In this document: positions 15,348 through 24,065 of the stretch, one piece after another | Numbering within the stretch: the first letter of the stretch is position 1 | Layout: each line of letters starts with the position of its first letter | Origin: Desulfurococcaceae archaeon | GTDB lineage: Archaea > Thermoproteota > Thermoprotei_A > Sulfolobales > Desulfurococcaceae | Direction: 5' to 3' | Assembly (NCBI GenBank): GCA_023269765.1 | Contig: JAGDWH010000019.1 | Coordinates: 1-43,131, forward strand | DNA: 43,131 nucleotides | Made by a program: the position numbers and the translations under genes | The notes under the pieces: generated by a model | The model's database searches: none | Told to the model about the DNA's origin: nothing | What the model saw: only the letters and a program-made list of their open reading frames with translations

Positions 15348-15989
15348 GTGCCAAAGCCCGTGGTTAAAGACAAGTGGAAGCTCAAGAAGTGGTACGAAGT
15401 AATCGCCCCACCGCTATTTGGAGGAATAAGTTTAGGTACCATACCGGCAGACGACCCCCTCAAGTTGATTGGCAGAGTTCTTGAGACCACTCTCTACGAC
15501 ATAACAGGAGACATTACTCAAGTACACGTAAAGCTGTACTTCCAGATAATAAACGTGGAGGAGAACAAGGCATATACTCGTATTAAAGGACACGAACTGG
15601 CAAGAGACTACATGAAGAGCTTGATAAGGAGAAAGAGCAGCAAAATACAGGGTATATTTGACATAAAAACCAAAGACGAGTATGTCCTGCGCATAACGCT
15701 AGTCGCATTAACGAGCTACAGGTGCAAGACAAGCCAGAAGAGGGCCATTAGGAAAATCATGAGAGACTACATATTCAAGAGAGCCGCTGAGCTGACCTTA
15801 GATGAACTCTACAACGAAATATTGAGCGGGAAGGTCTCAAACGACCTTGCAGTGCTCGCGAGGAAGATATACCCAATTAGGAGAGTAGAGGTTTACAAGA
15901 CTAAGCTCCTCATGATACCTACACCTGAAGGGCCGAAGCCGGCAGTTGTTGTATCACCACTACAATTAAAAGCCTCAGCAACGTCCTAA
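15348..15989 (+). CDS. rps3ae: Ribosomal protein S3Ae
   Basis: Small-subunit protein of 213 residues: WKLKKWYEVIAPPLFGG at the N-terminus, the KGHELARDYMKSLIRRKSSKI central motif (about residues 84-104), TSYRCKTSQKRAIRKIM near 125-141, and a KIYPIRRVEVYKTKLL C-terminal strand. GTG 15348 has GAGGTG nine bases upstream. A TATA-like CTTTAAAG at 15304-15311 suggests its own promoter in addition to read-through. Confidence 0.96.
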   Translation: MPKPVVKDKWKLKKWYEVIAPPLFGGISLGTIPADDPLKLIGRVLETTLYDITGDITQVHVKLYFQIINVEENKAYTRIKGHELARDYMKSLIRRKSSKIQGIFDIKTKDEYVLRITLVALTSYRCKTSQKRAIRKIMRDYIFKRAAELTLDELYNEILSGKVSNDLAVLARKIYPIRRVEVYKTKLLMIPTPEGPKPAVVVSPLQLKASATS

Positions 15990-16124
15990 AGATACTCGCT
16001 TAATCTCTAAATTCGCGGCTTCCCATAACCTGTTTCCTAATTTAGGCTCGATCACCTAATCCAGAGCCGCTCATTGGAGCTTCTTTATTACCTGAGCTAC
16101 CTACTTTAACAGCGGTGTAGTGTT

Positions 16125-17375
16125 TTGGAGGCCATTCTCCTCGCTGCTGGCGAAGGTACAAGGCTTGCGCCTATTACTGAAACCAGGCCTAAGGCCATGG
16201 TTCCAGTACTGTGTAAGCCTCTTCTTTGGTGGCACCTCAACGCCCTCCTAAGTGCCGGCTTCGAAGAAGTGGTTGTCGTAGTTGGCTATATGAAAGAAAA
16301 GGTCGTAGAGTACATTAAGCAGGCCGACTTTAGCAGCAGAGTGAAGTTAGTAGACCAAGGCACGCTGCTTGGAACAGGAGACGCCGTGGTTAAGGCTGCA
16401 GAGCATATTGGTTACGGCGAAGACGTAGTAGTAACCTACGCAGACGTCTTCATGAGCAACTGGAGACTCTACGAAGAGCTCGCTAAGTCAAGCGGCTACT
16501 ACGTGGTCGGGGCCCATGCAGCGAATCCGAGGGATTACGGCGTCCTCTACGTAGAGGATCTTTATCTCAAGAAGATCGTTGAAAAGCCCGAGCGGGCAGA
16601 GTCTATGCTAGTAAACATGGGTGTCTACAGGCTAAACACCACTGACATACTAGAAAATAAAGACGTCGAGCTAAGTCCAAGGGGCGAGATAGAGTTTACA
16701 GATATAGTCACTAGGATAGCCAAGAAGAAGCCAATTAAGGTTTACATGTACTCTGGCGAGTGGATAGACGTCGGCAAACCCTGGCACGTAATAGAAGCAA
16801 ACAAGATTGCGCTGAAGTCTATTAGACACGAGATTAAAGGCGAGGTCGTGGAGCCCGTCTACATCGAAGCGCCTGTCTACGTTGGCGAGAAGTCGAAGAT
16901 ATACCCGTTTACAACTATACAGGGACCCGTGTACATCGACGAGCGCGTAGAAGTGGGGCCCAGCGCGTACATTCGCCCATGGAGTGTCATATGCTCTGGC
17001 TCTCGAATAGGCTTTGCCGTTGAAGTGAAGGAGAGCGTTATATTTGAAAACGTGCATGCTTCACACTTAACTTACATAGGCGACAGCGTCATATGCGAAA
17101 ACACGAATTTAGGTGCTGGAACAATCCTCGCAAACTTGAGGTTTGATAAGGCGACTGTAAAGATGAGGATCAAGGATAGGGTAGAGGATACTGGGCGTAA
17201 GAAGCTTGGTGCTATAATAGGAGCAAATGTTGAAATCGGGGTAAACGTCTCTACTATGCCAGGTGTCAAAATAGGATCTGGTAGCTGGATAATGCCGGGA
17301 ACGGTTGTGTACAGAGATGTCCCCCCAAACACTATATACCCCGCAAAGCAATATAGTGATGTGAGGCGAGGCTAG
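16125..17375 (+). CDS. Bifunctional sugar-1-phosphate nucleotidylyltransferase / acetyltransferase (GlmU-like)
   Basis: 416 residues in two parts. The N-terminal ~230 residues are a nucleotidyltransferase (LAAGEGTRLAPITETRPKAM; GTGDAV near residue 85), and the C-terminal part is a left-handed beta-helix of hexapeptide repeats (IGANVEIGVNV, GVKIGSGSWIMPGTVV). Archaeal homologs such as Sulfolobus tokodaii ST0452 make UDP-GlcNAc and related sugars with both activities, so this likely supplies activated amino sugars for glycosylation. The TTG at 16125 has no clear ribosome-binding site but lies ~25 bases after an AT-rich ACTTTAAC element, consistent with a leaderless message. Substrate specificity is not readable from sequence. 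Confidence 0.87.
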   Translation: MEAILLAAGEGTRLAPITETRPKAMVPVLCKPLLWWHLNALLSAGFEEVVVVVGYMKEKVVEYIKQADFSSRVKLVDQGTLLGTGDAVVKAAEHIGYGEDVVVTYADVFMSNWRLYEELAKSSGYYVVGAHAANPRDYGVLYVEDLYLKKIVEKPERAESMLVNMGVYRLNTTDILENKDVELSPRGEIEFTDIVTRIAKKKPIKVYMYSGEWIDVGKPWHVIEANKIALKSIRHEIKGEVVEPVYIEAPVYVGEKSKIYPFTTIQGPVYIDERVEVGPSAYIRPWSVICSGSRIGFAVEVKESVIFENVHASHLTYIGDSVICENTNLGAGTILANLRFDKATVKMRIKDRVEDTGRKKLGAIIGANVEIGVNVSTMPGVKIGSGSWIMPGTVVYRDVPPNTIYPAKQYSDVRRG

Positions 17376-17377
17376 AC

Positions 17378-17785
17378 TTGAAAGAATACGACTTGGAAGA
17401 GTTTAAGAAGAAGTTTCCCAGGCTTGCTAAGGAAATGTTTAGCGATGAGGCTAAGAAACTCGAGCTACGTGTCGAGATGGGGCTTCCAGATCCTTGGCGT
17501 GGCTATGTCCCCACAGTAGTAGACTACATTAGGCGCTGTAAGAGCGTTGAAGAAGCCCTCGAAGTAGTAAACTACTTGGCTAAGAGAGGGGAGCTCGAAG
17601 CAGAAGAAGCAGAAGAGCTCAAGAAGATCTTGATGAGCAATGGCATTGAGGCATTTGGAGGACGTAAAGAAGACGACTACTACTACAAGCAGGCTAGAAA
17701 GTACTGGCAACTAGTAAGAGCGAGAAGGTGGAGAAGAAGGCTTGAAATGCACGAGGAAGGCGCTGAAGCGGAGGAGCCTACCTAG
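17378..17785 (+). CDS. Conserved archaeal protein (DUF2095-like)
   Basis: 135 residues, highly charged. The N-terminus MKEYDLEEFKKKFPRLAKEM resembles the archaeal DUF2095 family, of unknown function. The middle predicts as helices rich in Glu (ELEAEEAEELKKIL), followed by a basic RARRWRRRL and an acidic tail. It starts at TTG 17378 two bases after the stop of the nucleotidyltransferase, so it is probably co-transcribed. It converges with the YchF-like gene and overlaps its last 8 bases. The DUF number is from memory and uncertain. Confidence 0.55.
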   Translation: MKEYDLEEFKKKFPRLAKEMFSDEAKKLELRVEMGLPDPWRGYVPTVVDYIRRCKSVEEALEVVNYLAKRGELEAEEAEELKKILMSNGIEAFGGRKEDDYYYKQARKYWQLVRARRWRRRLEMHEEGAEAEEPT

Positions 17786-19007
17786 CCTTTGCCGCGACAA
17801 CCTTTATGACGTCGTTGTCTTCGAGTACGTATGACTCGCCAATCCTCCTCTTGCGCTTAGCATCAATTGCGTAAAGAAAGCTCTCTCCAAGCTCTGTGTG
17901 CACCATGTATGCAAGCTCCCTCGCCGTAGTTCCCTTCTCAACGAGGTAGACGTCTGGAAGGACGTGGCCGTGGTGGTCTGTATATCTGTTTTCGTCTTCA
18001 ACGGGGTAAACGGCAATCAAGTTCAGCTTTTCGAAAATTACTCTCCTAAGTAATTCTTGAACACCAGTAGAGCCATAAATTCTCAATACCCTCTTCTCTA
18101 CGAGCTCGAGCGCCTTGACTTGCTCTTGAGTAAGCTTTTCACGTGGTACTACGAGCTCGAAGTGATCTCCACCCGGCACGTACTCAATTACCTTAGATTG
18201 GCCAGCTTTCTTGAGAATGAGTTCTGCAAGCGCGCTCACAGGAACAACGTTCTCCCTTCCAAAGCGCTCACACAGTCTCTTAACGTTGTCTACAGCCTCT
18301 GGCAGATCCGCTTTGTTCGCAGCTATTACAATGGGCTTTGACAACTCTCTAAGTTTAATCGCGAACTCCTCGACATCGCTGGTTGTCCAGTTCTTTGGGT
18401 GCTTAGATTCAAGCCCTAATTGCCTTATGGCTTCAATTACGTGCTTGCGCTTAATACTAAGGCCTGTGAGGTTTTGGTATATGTCCTCGATAGGGTTTTG
18501 CGACGTCACTACGCGCCTCGATATCTTGCTATTCCATATTCTCAGCACCACGCCCTTAAACCACTCATCTATTTCTCTTAGTATCAGTTCCGCTTCTTCT
18601 ACGGGATCGTACGTGCCAGGCTTTACTCTATTGCCTTCTGGGTCTGTTGAGCCAGCAGCATCTACTACGTGAATCAAAGCATCCGCCTGTCTCAAGTCAT
18701 CCATGAACTTATTGCCAAGCCCCCTACCCATGCTCGCGCCTGGTATCAAGCCAGCTACGTCCATGAGCTTTACTGGTATAAACCTCGTGCCTCTAATACA
18801 AAAACCGCTCCTCGGATTACAGCCCGGTAGCTTAAGCTCCGTGTGAACGCACTTCTTGTCGACGTATCCAATGCCCACGTTTGGTTCAATTGTCGTAAAT
18901 GGGTGATCAGCTATCTTCACGGGTATAAGCGTTAGGGCTGCAAAGAGGGTAGACTTGCCAACGTTGGTTTTGCCAACAATTCCGATGAGCTTCTCTGGTA
19001 GTGGCAT
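17778..19007 (-). CDS. Translation-associated GTPase, YchF/Obg-like (COG0012 group)
   Basis: TRAFAC-class GTPase of 409 residues. P-loop GKTNVGKST (residues ~12-20), HPFTTIEPN switch I, DVAGLIPGA (G3, near residue 83) and the G4 AANKAD near residue 233, plus a C-terminal TGS domain with VLEDNDVIKVV at the end. The lysine/asparagine P-loop (GKTNVGKS) is typical of archaeal members. Likely ribosome-associated by family, but the exact role is unknown. ATG at 19007; a TATA box TTTATAAA (19024-19031) lies just upstream in the gap shared with L15e. Confidence 0.9.
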   Translation of the reverse strand: MPLPEKLIGIVGKTNVGKSTLFAALTLIPVKIADHPFTTIEPNVGIGYVDKKCVHTELKLPGCNPRSGFCIRGTRFIPVKLMDVAGLIPGASMGRGLGNKFMDDLRQADALIHVVDAAGSTDPEGNRVKPGTYDPVEEAELILREIDEWFKGVVLRIWNSKISRRVVTSQNPIEDIYQNLTGLSIKRKHVIEAIRQLGLESKHPKNWTTSDVEEFAIKLRELSKPIVIAANKADLPEAVDNVKRLCERFGRENVVPVSALAELILKKAGQSKVIEYVPGGDHFELVVPREKLTQEQVKALELVEKRVLRIYGSTGVQELLRRVIFEKLNLIAVYPVEDENRYTDHHGHVLPDVYLVEKGTTARELAYMVHTELGESFLYAIDAKRKRRIGESYVLEDNDVIKVVAAKAR

Positions 19008-19023
19008 GTCTTCAAGCGCCCTC

Positions 19024-19051
19024 TTTATAAACCCCTACTCAGACTTTAAAG
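19024..19051. promoter_or_regulatory. Divergent promoters: YchF-like GTPase (-) and rpl15e (+)
   Basis: TTTATAAA at 19024-19031 is placed to drive the minus-strand GTPase, and CTTTAAAG at 19044-19051 is 26 bases before ATG 19077 of L15e. Both would give leaderless or nearly leaderless transcripts. Confidence 0.5.
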
Positions 19052-19076
19052 TACAAAGGCTTTGGTGCTTTTCAAC

Positions 19077-19748
19077 ATGGCCAAGAGCATGTATCACTAC
19101 ATAGCAGAGACCTGGCAAAAAATGTTCAAGGGAGAGCCGGGTTACAGGGAGCAGCTGAGACTCAAACTAATAGAGTGGAGGAGGCAGCCAACTGTAGTTA
19201 GAATAGAAAAGCCCTCAAGACTAGACAGGGCTCGCGCTCTCGGATACAAGGCGAAAATAGGATTCATAGTAGTCAGAGTTAGAGTCCGGAAAGGTGGGCA
19301 GAGAAGGCCGAGGCCTCGCAGTGGAAGAAGGCCCAAGAGAATGGGTATCTACGGCTATGCCCCTGCAAAGAGCCTCAGGCTCGTAGCAGAGGAGAGGGCT
19401 GCCAGGAAATACCGCAACATGGAAGTACTCAACAGCTACTACGTTGGAGAAGATGGCAGGTACAAGTGGTACGAAGTGATACTCGTAGATAGGAGTCACC
19501 CAGCAATCTGCAAAGACCCTGAGATCAAGTGGATATGCGAAAAGCAAAACAGAGGAAGAGTCTTCAGGGGGCTAACAAGTGCTGGGAAGAAAATGCGTGG
19601 TCTAAGAAAGAGCAGGGGGCTGCGTGGAACAGTGCACTACAAGTGGAAGAAGAAGCAGAAGGAGAGGCTACTCAAGAAGCGGCATGAAGCCCACAGAGGC
19701 GCCCGCGAACCATGGCAGATAGCAGAAAAGCTGAAAGAAGAGAAGTAG
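19077..19748 (+). CDS. rpl15e: Ribosomal protein L15e
   Basis: Very basic large-subunit protein. [14 protein letters not shown] at the start, [34 protein letters not shown] and [24 protein letters not shown] are all L15e blocks. 223 residues from ATG 19077; an in-frame TTG at 19062 would add five residues but lacks support, whereas GGTG precedes the ATG. It is the first gene of the exosome superoperon and overlaps the next gene by 37 bases. Confidence 0.96.
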   Translation: MAKSMYHYIAETWQKMFKGEPGYREQLRLKLIEWRRQPTVVRIEKPSRLDRARALGYKAKIGFIVVRVRVRKGGQRRPRPRSGRRPKRMGIYGYAPAKSLRLVAEERAARKYRNMEVLNSYYVGEDGRYKWYEVILVDRSHPAICKDPEIKWICEKQNRGRVFRGLTSAGKKMRGLRKSRGLRGTVHYKWKKKQKERLLKKRHEAHRGAREPWQIAEKLKEEK

Positions 19749-20191
19749 ACGTATCTCGCGTAGAAATCGTGGCTTACTGCCACGCTACTGAGGACTGCGA
19801 GCGCGTTGAAGCATCCATTAAAAACCTACTTCACCCTAACTTGAGAAGCCTCGTTAAGATACTTTCCTCACAGTACGAGGGCTACTACGGAAACCCCATA
19901 AGGGTTTTAACGGCGAAGTTGTCTCTCAAGCCCCATGTCAACGAGCTGCTCAGCTACGTGGCTGGCTCGCTTGACAAGCTCGAAAAAGCCATATTAAAGT
20001 CCACATTCGACCTGCGCTTTGACCCAAGTATGGGCAGGCTTGTAATTAGGTTTTCCAAGCAAGACTTGTACCTCGGCAAGCTCAAAATCACAGACTCGGA
20101 TGACGTGGTTAAATTCACTATTTACTTTAAGAACGCTGGTGAAGCCCAGAGGGTACTAGAGTACGCTAAGAAAATAGGCTTAGTAGAGTAG
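19712..20191 (+). CDS. RNA-binding protein of the exosome locus (COG1325, DUF54)
   Basis: 159 residues. The [20 protein letters not shown] opening and the later [11 protein letters not shown] and [12 protein letters not shown] segments match the COG1325 family, which was predicted to be exosome-associated because it always lies between L15e and Rpp30. The biochemical function is unproved. It starts at ATG 19712 inside the L15e gene and ends 11 bases before the Rpp30 start, so the three are an operon. Confidence 0.82.
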   Translation: MADSRKAERREVDVSRVEIVAYCHATEDCERVEASIKNLLHPNLRSLVKILSSQYEGYYGNPIRVLTAKLSLKPHVNELLSYVAGSLDKLEKAILKSTFDLRFDPSMGRLVIRFSKQDLYLGKLKITDSDDVVKFTIYFKNAGEAQRVLEYAKKIGLVE

Positions 20192-20202
20192 CCGGTGCAC
20201 TT

Positions 20203-20859
20203 TTGTTGACAGCCAGGGTATTCACCGACTTTTACGTAAAGGCCTGCGACGATAAATTGCTCAAAGTCGCGTACAGACTGGGCTACAGTAATGTTGCGTG
20301 TGAAGAGCTCAAAACCAGCCCTCCACAGGGCGGTCCCAGCGTATACAGCAAAGTTGTGATTAGGGTAGGAAGTGTTGCAGAGGCAAAGCGGGCGCTAGCA
20401 TCGCTTAGTTACAAGAAGTACTTAATTACGCTACTGCCTGAAGAAGTAGAGCCTGCGAGGTGGGCTTGTCACGACTCAAGAGTGGATACAATACTCTTAA
20501 CCCCCGAAAACATCGAGGTTTTCGACAAAAAGCAGTTCAGCACCATGAAATACTATGCCAAGCCGCTTGAGCTTCAACTAAAGCACCTGGTTGAAGCCAA
20601 TGAAAGCATTAGGAGTGCTATTTATAGGCGGTTAAACCTCGCTGTGAGGTACAAGGTGGGGGTTGTAGTCGGTTCTGGTGCTTCTTCTTGGGTGGAGCTC
20701 GTGCACCCCTACTCCATTGTAAAGCTGCTTGCTACTACTTACGATTTTCCACAGGATTTGGCCATATTGTCTATTACAGACATTCCTCGGCAAATAATGA
20801 CTATGAAGGAGCGCTCTTTAACAAGTAGTTCTGAAGAGTCGTTATCGATTAGCCGTTAA
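20203..20859 (+). CDS. rnp3: RNase P protein component 3 (Rpp30)
   Basis: Protein cofactor of RNase P that pairs with Pop5 and activates the RNA catalytic domain. About 218 residues with a PHP/TIM-barrel-like pattern: ACHDSRVDTILL, FDKKQFSTMKYYAKPLELQL, and SGASSWVELVHPYSIVKLLATTY with a conserved P near the end (FPQDLAILSI). The TTG at 20203 follows GCCGGTG. The C-terminal tail from ~200 is serine-rich and likely unstructured. The Pop5 partner is found at 23607 on the opposite strand instead of the usual adjacent position. Confidence 0.88.
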   Translation: MLTARVFTDFYVKACDDKLLKVAYRLGYSNVACEELKTSPPQGGPSVYSKVVIRVGSVAEAKRALASLSYKKYLITLLPEEVEPARWACHDSRVDTILLTPENIEVFDKKQFSTMKYYAKPLELQLKHLVEANESIRSAIYRRLNLAVRYKVGVVVGSGASSWVELVHPYSIVKLLATTYDFPQDLAILSITDIPRQIMTMKERSLTSSSEESLSISR

Positions 20860-20901
20860 ACCCATTAATGCGGGGTGTCTGGTTAACGGGATGCATGTTG
20901 C

Positions 20902-22152
20902 TTAAGACTTCAACATGGAAGAGGCTCTGCTAAGCAAGTCCCTCATGAGTTTTGTGAACAAAAATTCCCTTGCTCTCTCACGGGCGTTTCTAGACATTTC
21001 CTTCCACTTTTCCTCGTTCTTGAGTAGCATCTCAATGGCCTTAATTGCTCCACTCAAGTCATCTGGTCCTGAAACGTGGAGCCCGTCAATGCCGTTTCTT
21101 ACCAGCCATTTTTGGCCATAGACGCCCGAAGTGATAATTGGTACTCCACCATACATGAACTCTAGTTGAGTTAGTCCAAAAGCCTCCATGCGGGATAAGA
21201 TAATGTTGATATACGAGGCCTTGATTAGAAAGGCCTTTTCTTCCTCGCTCAGCTCGCCCGTTACTACTACATTGTTTAGTCCCTTAGAGGCTTTGAGCAC
21301 TTCATCCCACTGATCGCCGGGCCTACCAGCTATGACAAAGTACACGTCCTTCCTTTCCCTAAAGGCCTTTGCTATTCTAACCACAGCAAGGGGGTTTTTC
21401 CTATACTCTATGGTACCCAGGTAGGCGATTATCCTGGCGTCTTCTGGTATGTCATACTTTTCTCTGAACTCTCTGGGGCTCGCTTTGTCAACTAGGCCGC
21501 AAAAGTCATCGTCAAGACCGCCTGGAAATAAATGTATGGAGCCTGGGTCTGCCCCCATGGTTATCATATCTTCGGCTTCCAGCGGTGTCAAGACTAGAAC
21601 TAAGCTACTCGCCTTAAAAATAGATGGAAGTGCTGTGGCATTCCAGGTCATTCTGTATGTTCTCTCAATTAAAGAGTACCTTAATGGGTCTGGTGGCTGG
21701 TAGTGGCTCATGTGACCCATTATAGTGAGGTGCGTCTTCTCGCCCAAGCTTTTCATGAGCTTTTTCCACAGAATCCACCTGGCAGTTTCTTCTGGGCCAT
21801 TCCAAAGTGTCGAGTGAGTAATCACGAAATCTAAACCTCCTATCTCTCGATCCAGGTTATTGAGGACGGTCACGAAGTCTCTGAGGACTACTCTCCTCGG
21901 AGGCCACGTGGTTTTGTAGCTGGCCACCCTTACAGTGGGTATCTTTATTGCCGGGTCTTCGTGCAGTAAGACGTAGTTTTTGCCTGTTAATTCTACTTCT
22001 CTCTCACTCACAACTGAGTGACCATCATGATATATGCTTGTTACATACCACGCCTCAAAGCCCAGCCTCCTTGCGTACTTAGCCATTCTCTGAGCAACTA
22101 GCTCCTGGCCCTTGCTGTTAGAGGACTGATACATTATTGACGCGATCTTCAT
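20902..22152 (-). CDS. GT-B glycosyltransferase, family 4 type
   Basis: 416 residues with an N-terminal acceptor domain and a C-terminal nucleotide-sugar domain. Signatures: IAYLGTIEYRKNP near residue 246, FVIAGRPGDQW, and the retaining GT4 E-x7-E motif in RMEAFGLTQLE near residue 320. No transmembrane helix is seen, so it is cytosolic or peripheral. It begins with ATGA overlapping the stop of the channel-like gene upstream (22149-22152), so it is third in an operon with that gene and a HAD phosphatase. In Thermoproteus tenax a GT and a mechanosensitive channel gene accompany the trehalose-6-phosphate synthase/phosphatase gene, so a compatible-solute role is inferred. Donor and acceptor sugars are unknown. 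Confidence 0.8.
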   Translation of the reverse strand: MKIASIMYQSSNSKGQELVAQRMAKYARRLGFEAWYVTSIYHDGHSVVSEREVELTGKNYVLLHEDPAIKIPTVRVASYKTTWPPRRVVLRDFVTVLNNLDREIGGLDFVITHSTLWNGPEETARWILWKKLMKSLGEKTHLTIMGHMSHYQPPDPLRYSLIERTYRMTWNATALPSIFKASSLVLVLTPLEAEDMITMGADPGSIHLFPGGLDDDFCGLVDKASPREFREKYDIPEDARIIAYLGTIEYRKNPLAVVRIAKAFRERKDVYFVIAGRPGDQWDEVLKASKGLNNVVVTGELSEEEKAFLIKASYINIILSRMEAFGLTQLEFMYGGVPIITSGVYGQKWLVRNGIDGLHVSGPDDLSGAIKAIEMLLKNEEKWKEMSRNARERAREFLFTKLMRDLLSRASSMLKS

Positions 22153-22784
22153 TGTCTTCTAACCTTACTAGCAATATCGCTCGCGATCTTGCCAATTATT
22201 AGGATTATCATGATTACGGTCAGGCCCCATACTATTGGTGCTAGTATTTGTGTTAGTGATTCGACGCGCAGACCTCCAACATCTAGGGCAAATACTAGTA
22301 CTGATATGTAGAAGAGTATCCTGAGATACTCGCCAACAGGCGTCAAGAACTCGAAGCGCCCGCCATATTCGCCACCCTTATACACATAGCCTATGAAAGC
22401 GTCTGTTAGTAAGAAGCCGGCGATTATTACTATGAACGCTTTTACGAATCCCAGAATATACACGTTGACTATGTTAAGTATGAAGGCTGCCGCGTCTAAG
22501 TAGCCTAGTAGATGAAACCACGTAGCTAGTCCTACTAGAGCTCCTACTACGAATATGATCCACATAGAAACGCTTCCAAAGAACTCTCCAACGGTCATGC
22601 CGGATCTCAAAATGGCCTTGCCCAAGTTAAACTTGATCATCCAGTCCGAGAAGCCTGTTTTAGCAGCTATGTAAGTAATGAAGTACTTGACGAGCCTGCC
22701 AGCGAAGTAAGTTGCTACAATTATCGCCAGGGATATTAGCGTAGTGACGAGCACTCTGAACAAGACTTCAGTGTAGAAATTCAA
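22149..22784 (-). CDS. Membrane protein, MscS-related/conserved-TM-helix channel-like
   Basis: 211 residues with about five hydrophobic helices (roughly residues 8-29, 68-92, 96-125, 152-172 and 185-205). The first is followed by GRLVKYFITYIAAKTGFSDW, resembling the 'conserved TM helix' repeat seen beside MscS-type channels. There is no large cytosolic beta-domain, so it is shorter than canonical MscS. It overlaps the HAD gene upstream by 17 bases and the GT4 gene downstream by 4, meaning coupled translation. Inference: an osmotic-release channel for a solute made by the neighbours. It could instead be a structural membrane partner. Confidence 0.6.
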   Translation of the reverse strand: MNFYTEVLFRVLVTTLISLAIIVATYFAGRLVKYFITYIAAKTGFSDWMIKFNLGKAILRSGMTVGEFFGSVSMWIIFVVGALVGLATWFHLLGYLDAAAFILNIVNVYILGFVKAFIVIIAGFLLTDAFIGYVYKGGEYGGRFEFLTPVGEYLRILFYISVLVFALDVGGLRVESLTQILAPIVWGLTVIMIILIIGKIASDIASKVRRQ

Positions 22785-23490
22785 AACTAAGCCACCTGTG
22801 CAGATCTCTGAGATCGACTACGTAGTCGAAGTTTAAAACATCGATCATGTGCGTGTTATACTCGTGCAAAACCAAGATCTTTACATCCGCTTTCTTAAAT
22901 GCAGGCACGTCGTTCTCGCTATCACCAAAGTAATAGACTCTCCTGACGCCCAAGACGCTCTTAGCTAGGTCTACTACTCTCGACTTATCGGGCTTCCCTA
23001 GGTAAATGTCTGCGAAGGGGTGACCACGATACCTTAGAGTCCATAACCCCATTGATTCAGACTCTTTAAGAAGCGCTTCTAGGTTGCGCGGTTTCTCGCT
23101 ACAATTTCTATAGTCTACCGAAGCGCCCAGCGTCCAGCCAGTGATGGATTTTTTGAGCTCGATGAAGACGCAGCTCTCCCAAGAGTACCTAGCAACGAGT
23201 TTTTCTAGTAACGCGTGCCTGCCGCGTTCAGCAGCTTCTCTGTTTAACACGTAGTAGTCTCCTACAATCACTTCCAGTCCAGTTATTAACCCTAACAACG
23301 TGGCCCAGGGCGCTCTGTCCCTGATAAACCAGTAATCTTTGCTTGTAGCTACACCAAGCAAATATTTCTCTGAAAGTCTGTTCAAAACGTCGCTGAGCTC
23401 GCGGGCCGGATATGCCTTCTCGCGAGGAGCGTCAACGGGGCTTAGAGTACCGTCATAGTCAAAAATAAGGGCTTCCACAGGGAGCACCAC
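22768..23490 (-). CDS. HAD-superfamily sugar phosphatase, trehalose-6-phosphate-phosphatase-like
   Basis: 240 residues. HAD motif I is FDYDGTLSP (residues 9-17); motif II is TSK in VATSKDY (~48-54); motif III lysine and motif IV are in KPDKSRVV and YYFGDSENDVPAF (~186-199). The cap and arrangement match Cof/TPP-type (C2) phosphatases such as OtsB and mannosyl-3-phosphoglycerate phosphatase. No synthase (GT20) domain is fused. It is the first gene of an overlapping three-gene operon with the channel-like and GT4 genes. Several in-frame GTGs (23490, 23487, 23478) could be the start; the first is used. Substrate is inferred from context only. Confidence 0.75.
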   Translation of the reverse strand: MVLPVEALIFDYDGTLSPVDAPREKAYPARELSDVLNRLSEKYLLGVATSKDYWFIRDRAPWATLLGLITGLEVIVGDYYVLNREAAERGRHALLEKLVARYSWESCVFIELKKSITGWTLGASVDYRNCSEKPRNLEALLKESESMGLWTLRYRGHPFADIYLGKPDKSRVVDLAKSVLGVRRVYYFGDSENDVPAFKKADVKILVLHEYNTHMIDVLNFDYVVDLRDLHRWLSFEFLH

Positions 23491-23606
23491 GACTCTGGAA
23501 CACTTAATGTAGCAACGACCTAAAAACGCAAACAGTCTTCAGGGTCAATTACACTAGTTTAATGCGAGCTGAGGCTATTAGAAGGAGCGGTGCGGCTACT
23601 CTGTGA

Positions 23607-24065
23607 TCAGAATTTGAGCTTATCTAGGTAAGCTCTCGCCTTCTTGATAGTTCCAGTTGTCTTAAGCGGTGCAATAATGCACTTGACCCCGTTAACTTCT
23701 TTTATGAGGCCTAAGGAGGCCACGAGGTGATCCTTATATGCATGTGAGACCCTAATTATGCCGCGTTGCCTTGCTTCATCAAATATTACGAGCTTAGGAG
23801 ACGCCTTGTGCACTGCTGCCTTGCCGTAAAGCTCGTTGAAAGACTTCTTAATGGCTGTATCAAGGGCCTCAAAACCCACTTTGTCTTCGCAAATAACAGA
23901 GAACACCACGTACCTCTTTCTAGGTCTTTTTTCGAGGACTCTTTTTGGCTCGAGTATCCGTAAAACGGCCTTGTAAAGCCTGAGCGCTCTTCGCAGAAGC
24001 ACTATATTCACGACAGCTATGAGCATTGATATCACTAGCATTACTAATGCTACTTCATAGTACAC
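23607..24065 (-). CDS. rnp2: RNase P protein component 2 (Pop5) with N-terminal membrane helix
   Basis: 152 residues. The C-terminal ~105 are Pop5: RPRKRYVVFSVICED, LVIFDEARQRGIIRVSH, KDHLVASLGLI, and a terminal TTGTIKKAR. Ahead of this is a ~48-residue extension with a strongly hydrophobic stretch VALVMLVISMLIAVVNIVLL (residues 5-24) and then a basic amphipathic helix (RRALRLYKAVLRIL). That is a credible signal-anchor, unusual for an RNase P subunit. The GTG at 24065 has GGTGG about eight bases upstream. The only internal alternative that keeps the Pop5 core is GTG in IVLL, which removes the helix. It is inverted relative to Rpp30 and the proteasome, with which it is usually co-linear. Confidence 0.8.
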   Translation of the reverse strand: MYYEVALVMLVISMLIAVVNIVLLRRALRLYKAVLRILEPKRVLEKRPRKRYVVFSVICEDKVGFEALDTAIKKSFNELYGKAAVHKASPKLVIFDEARQRGIIRVSHAYKDHLVASLGLIKEVNGVKCIIAPLKTTGTIKKARAYLDKLKF

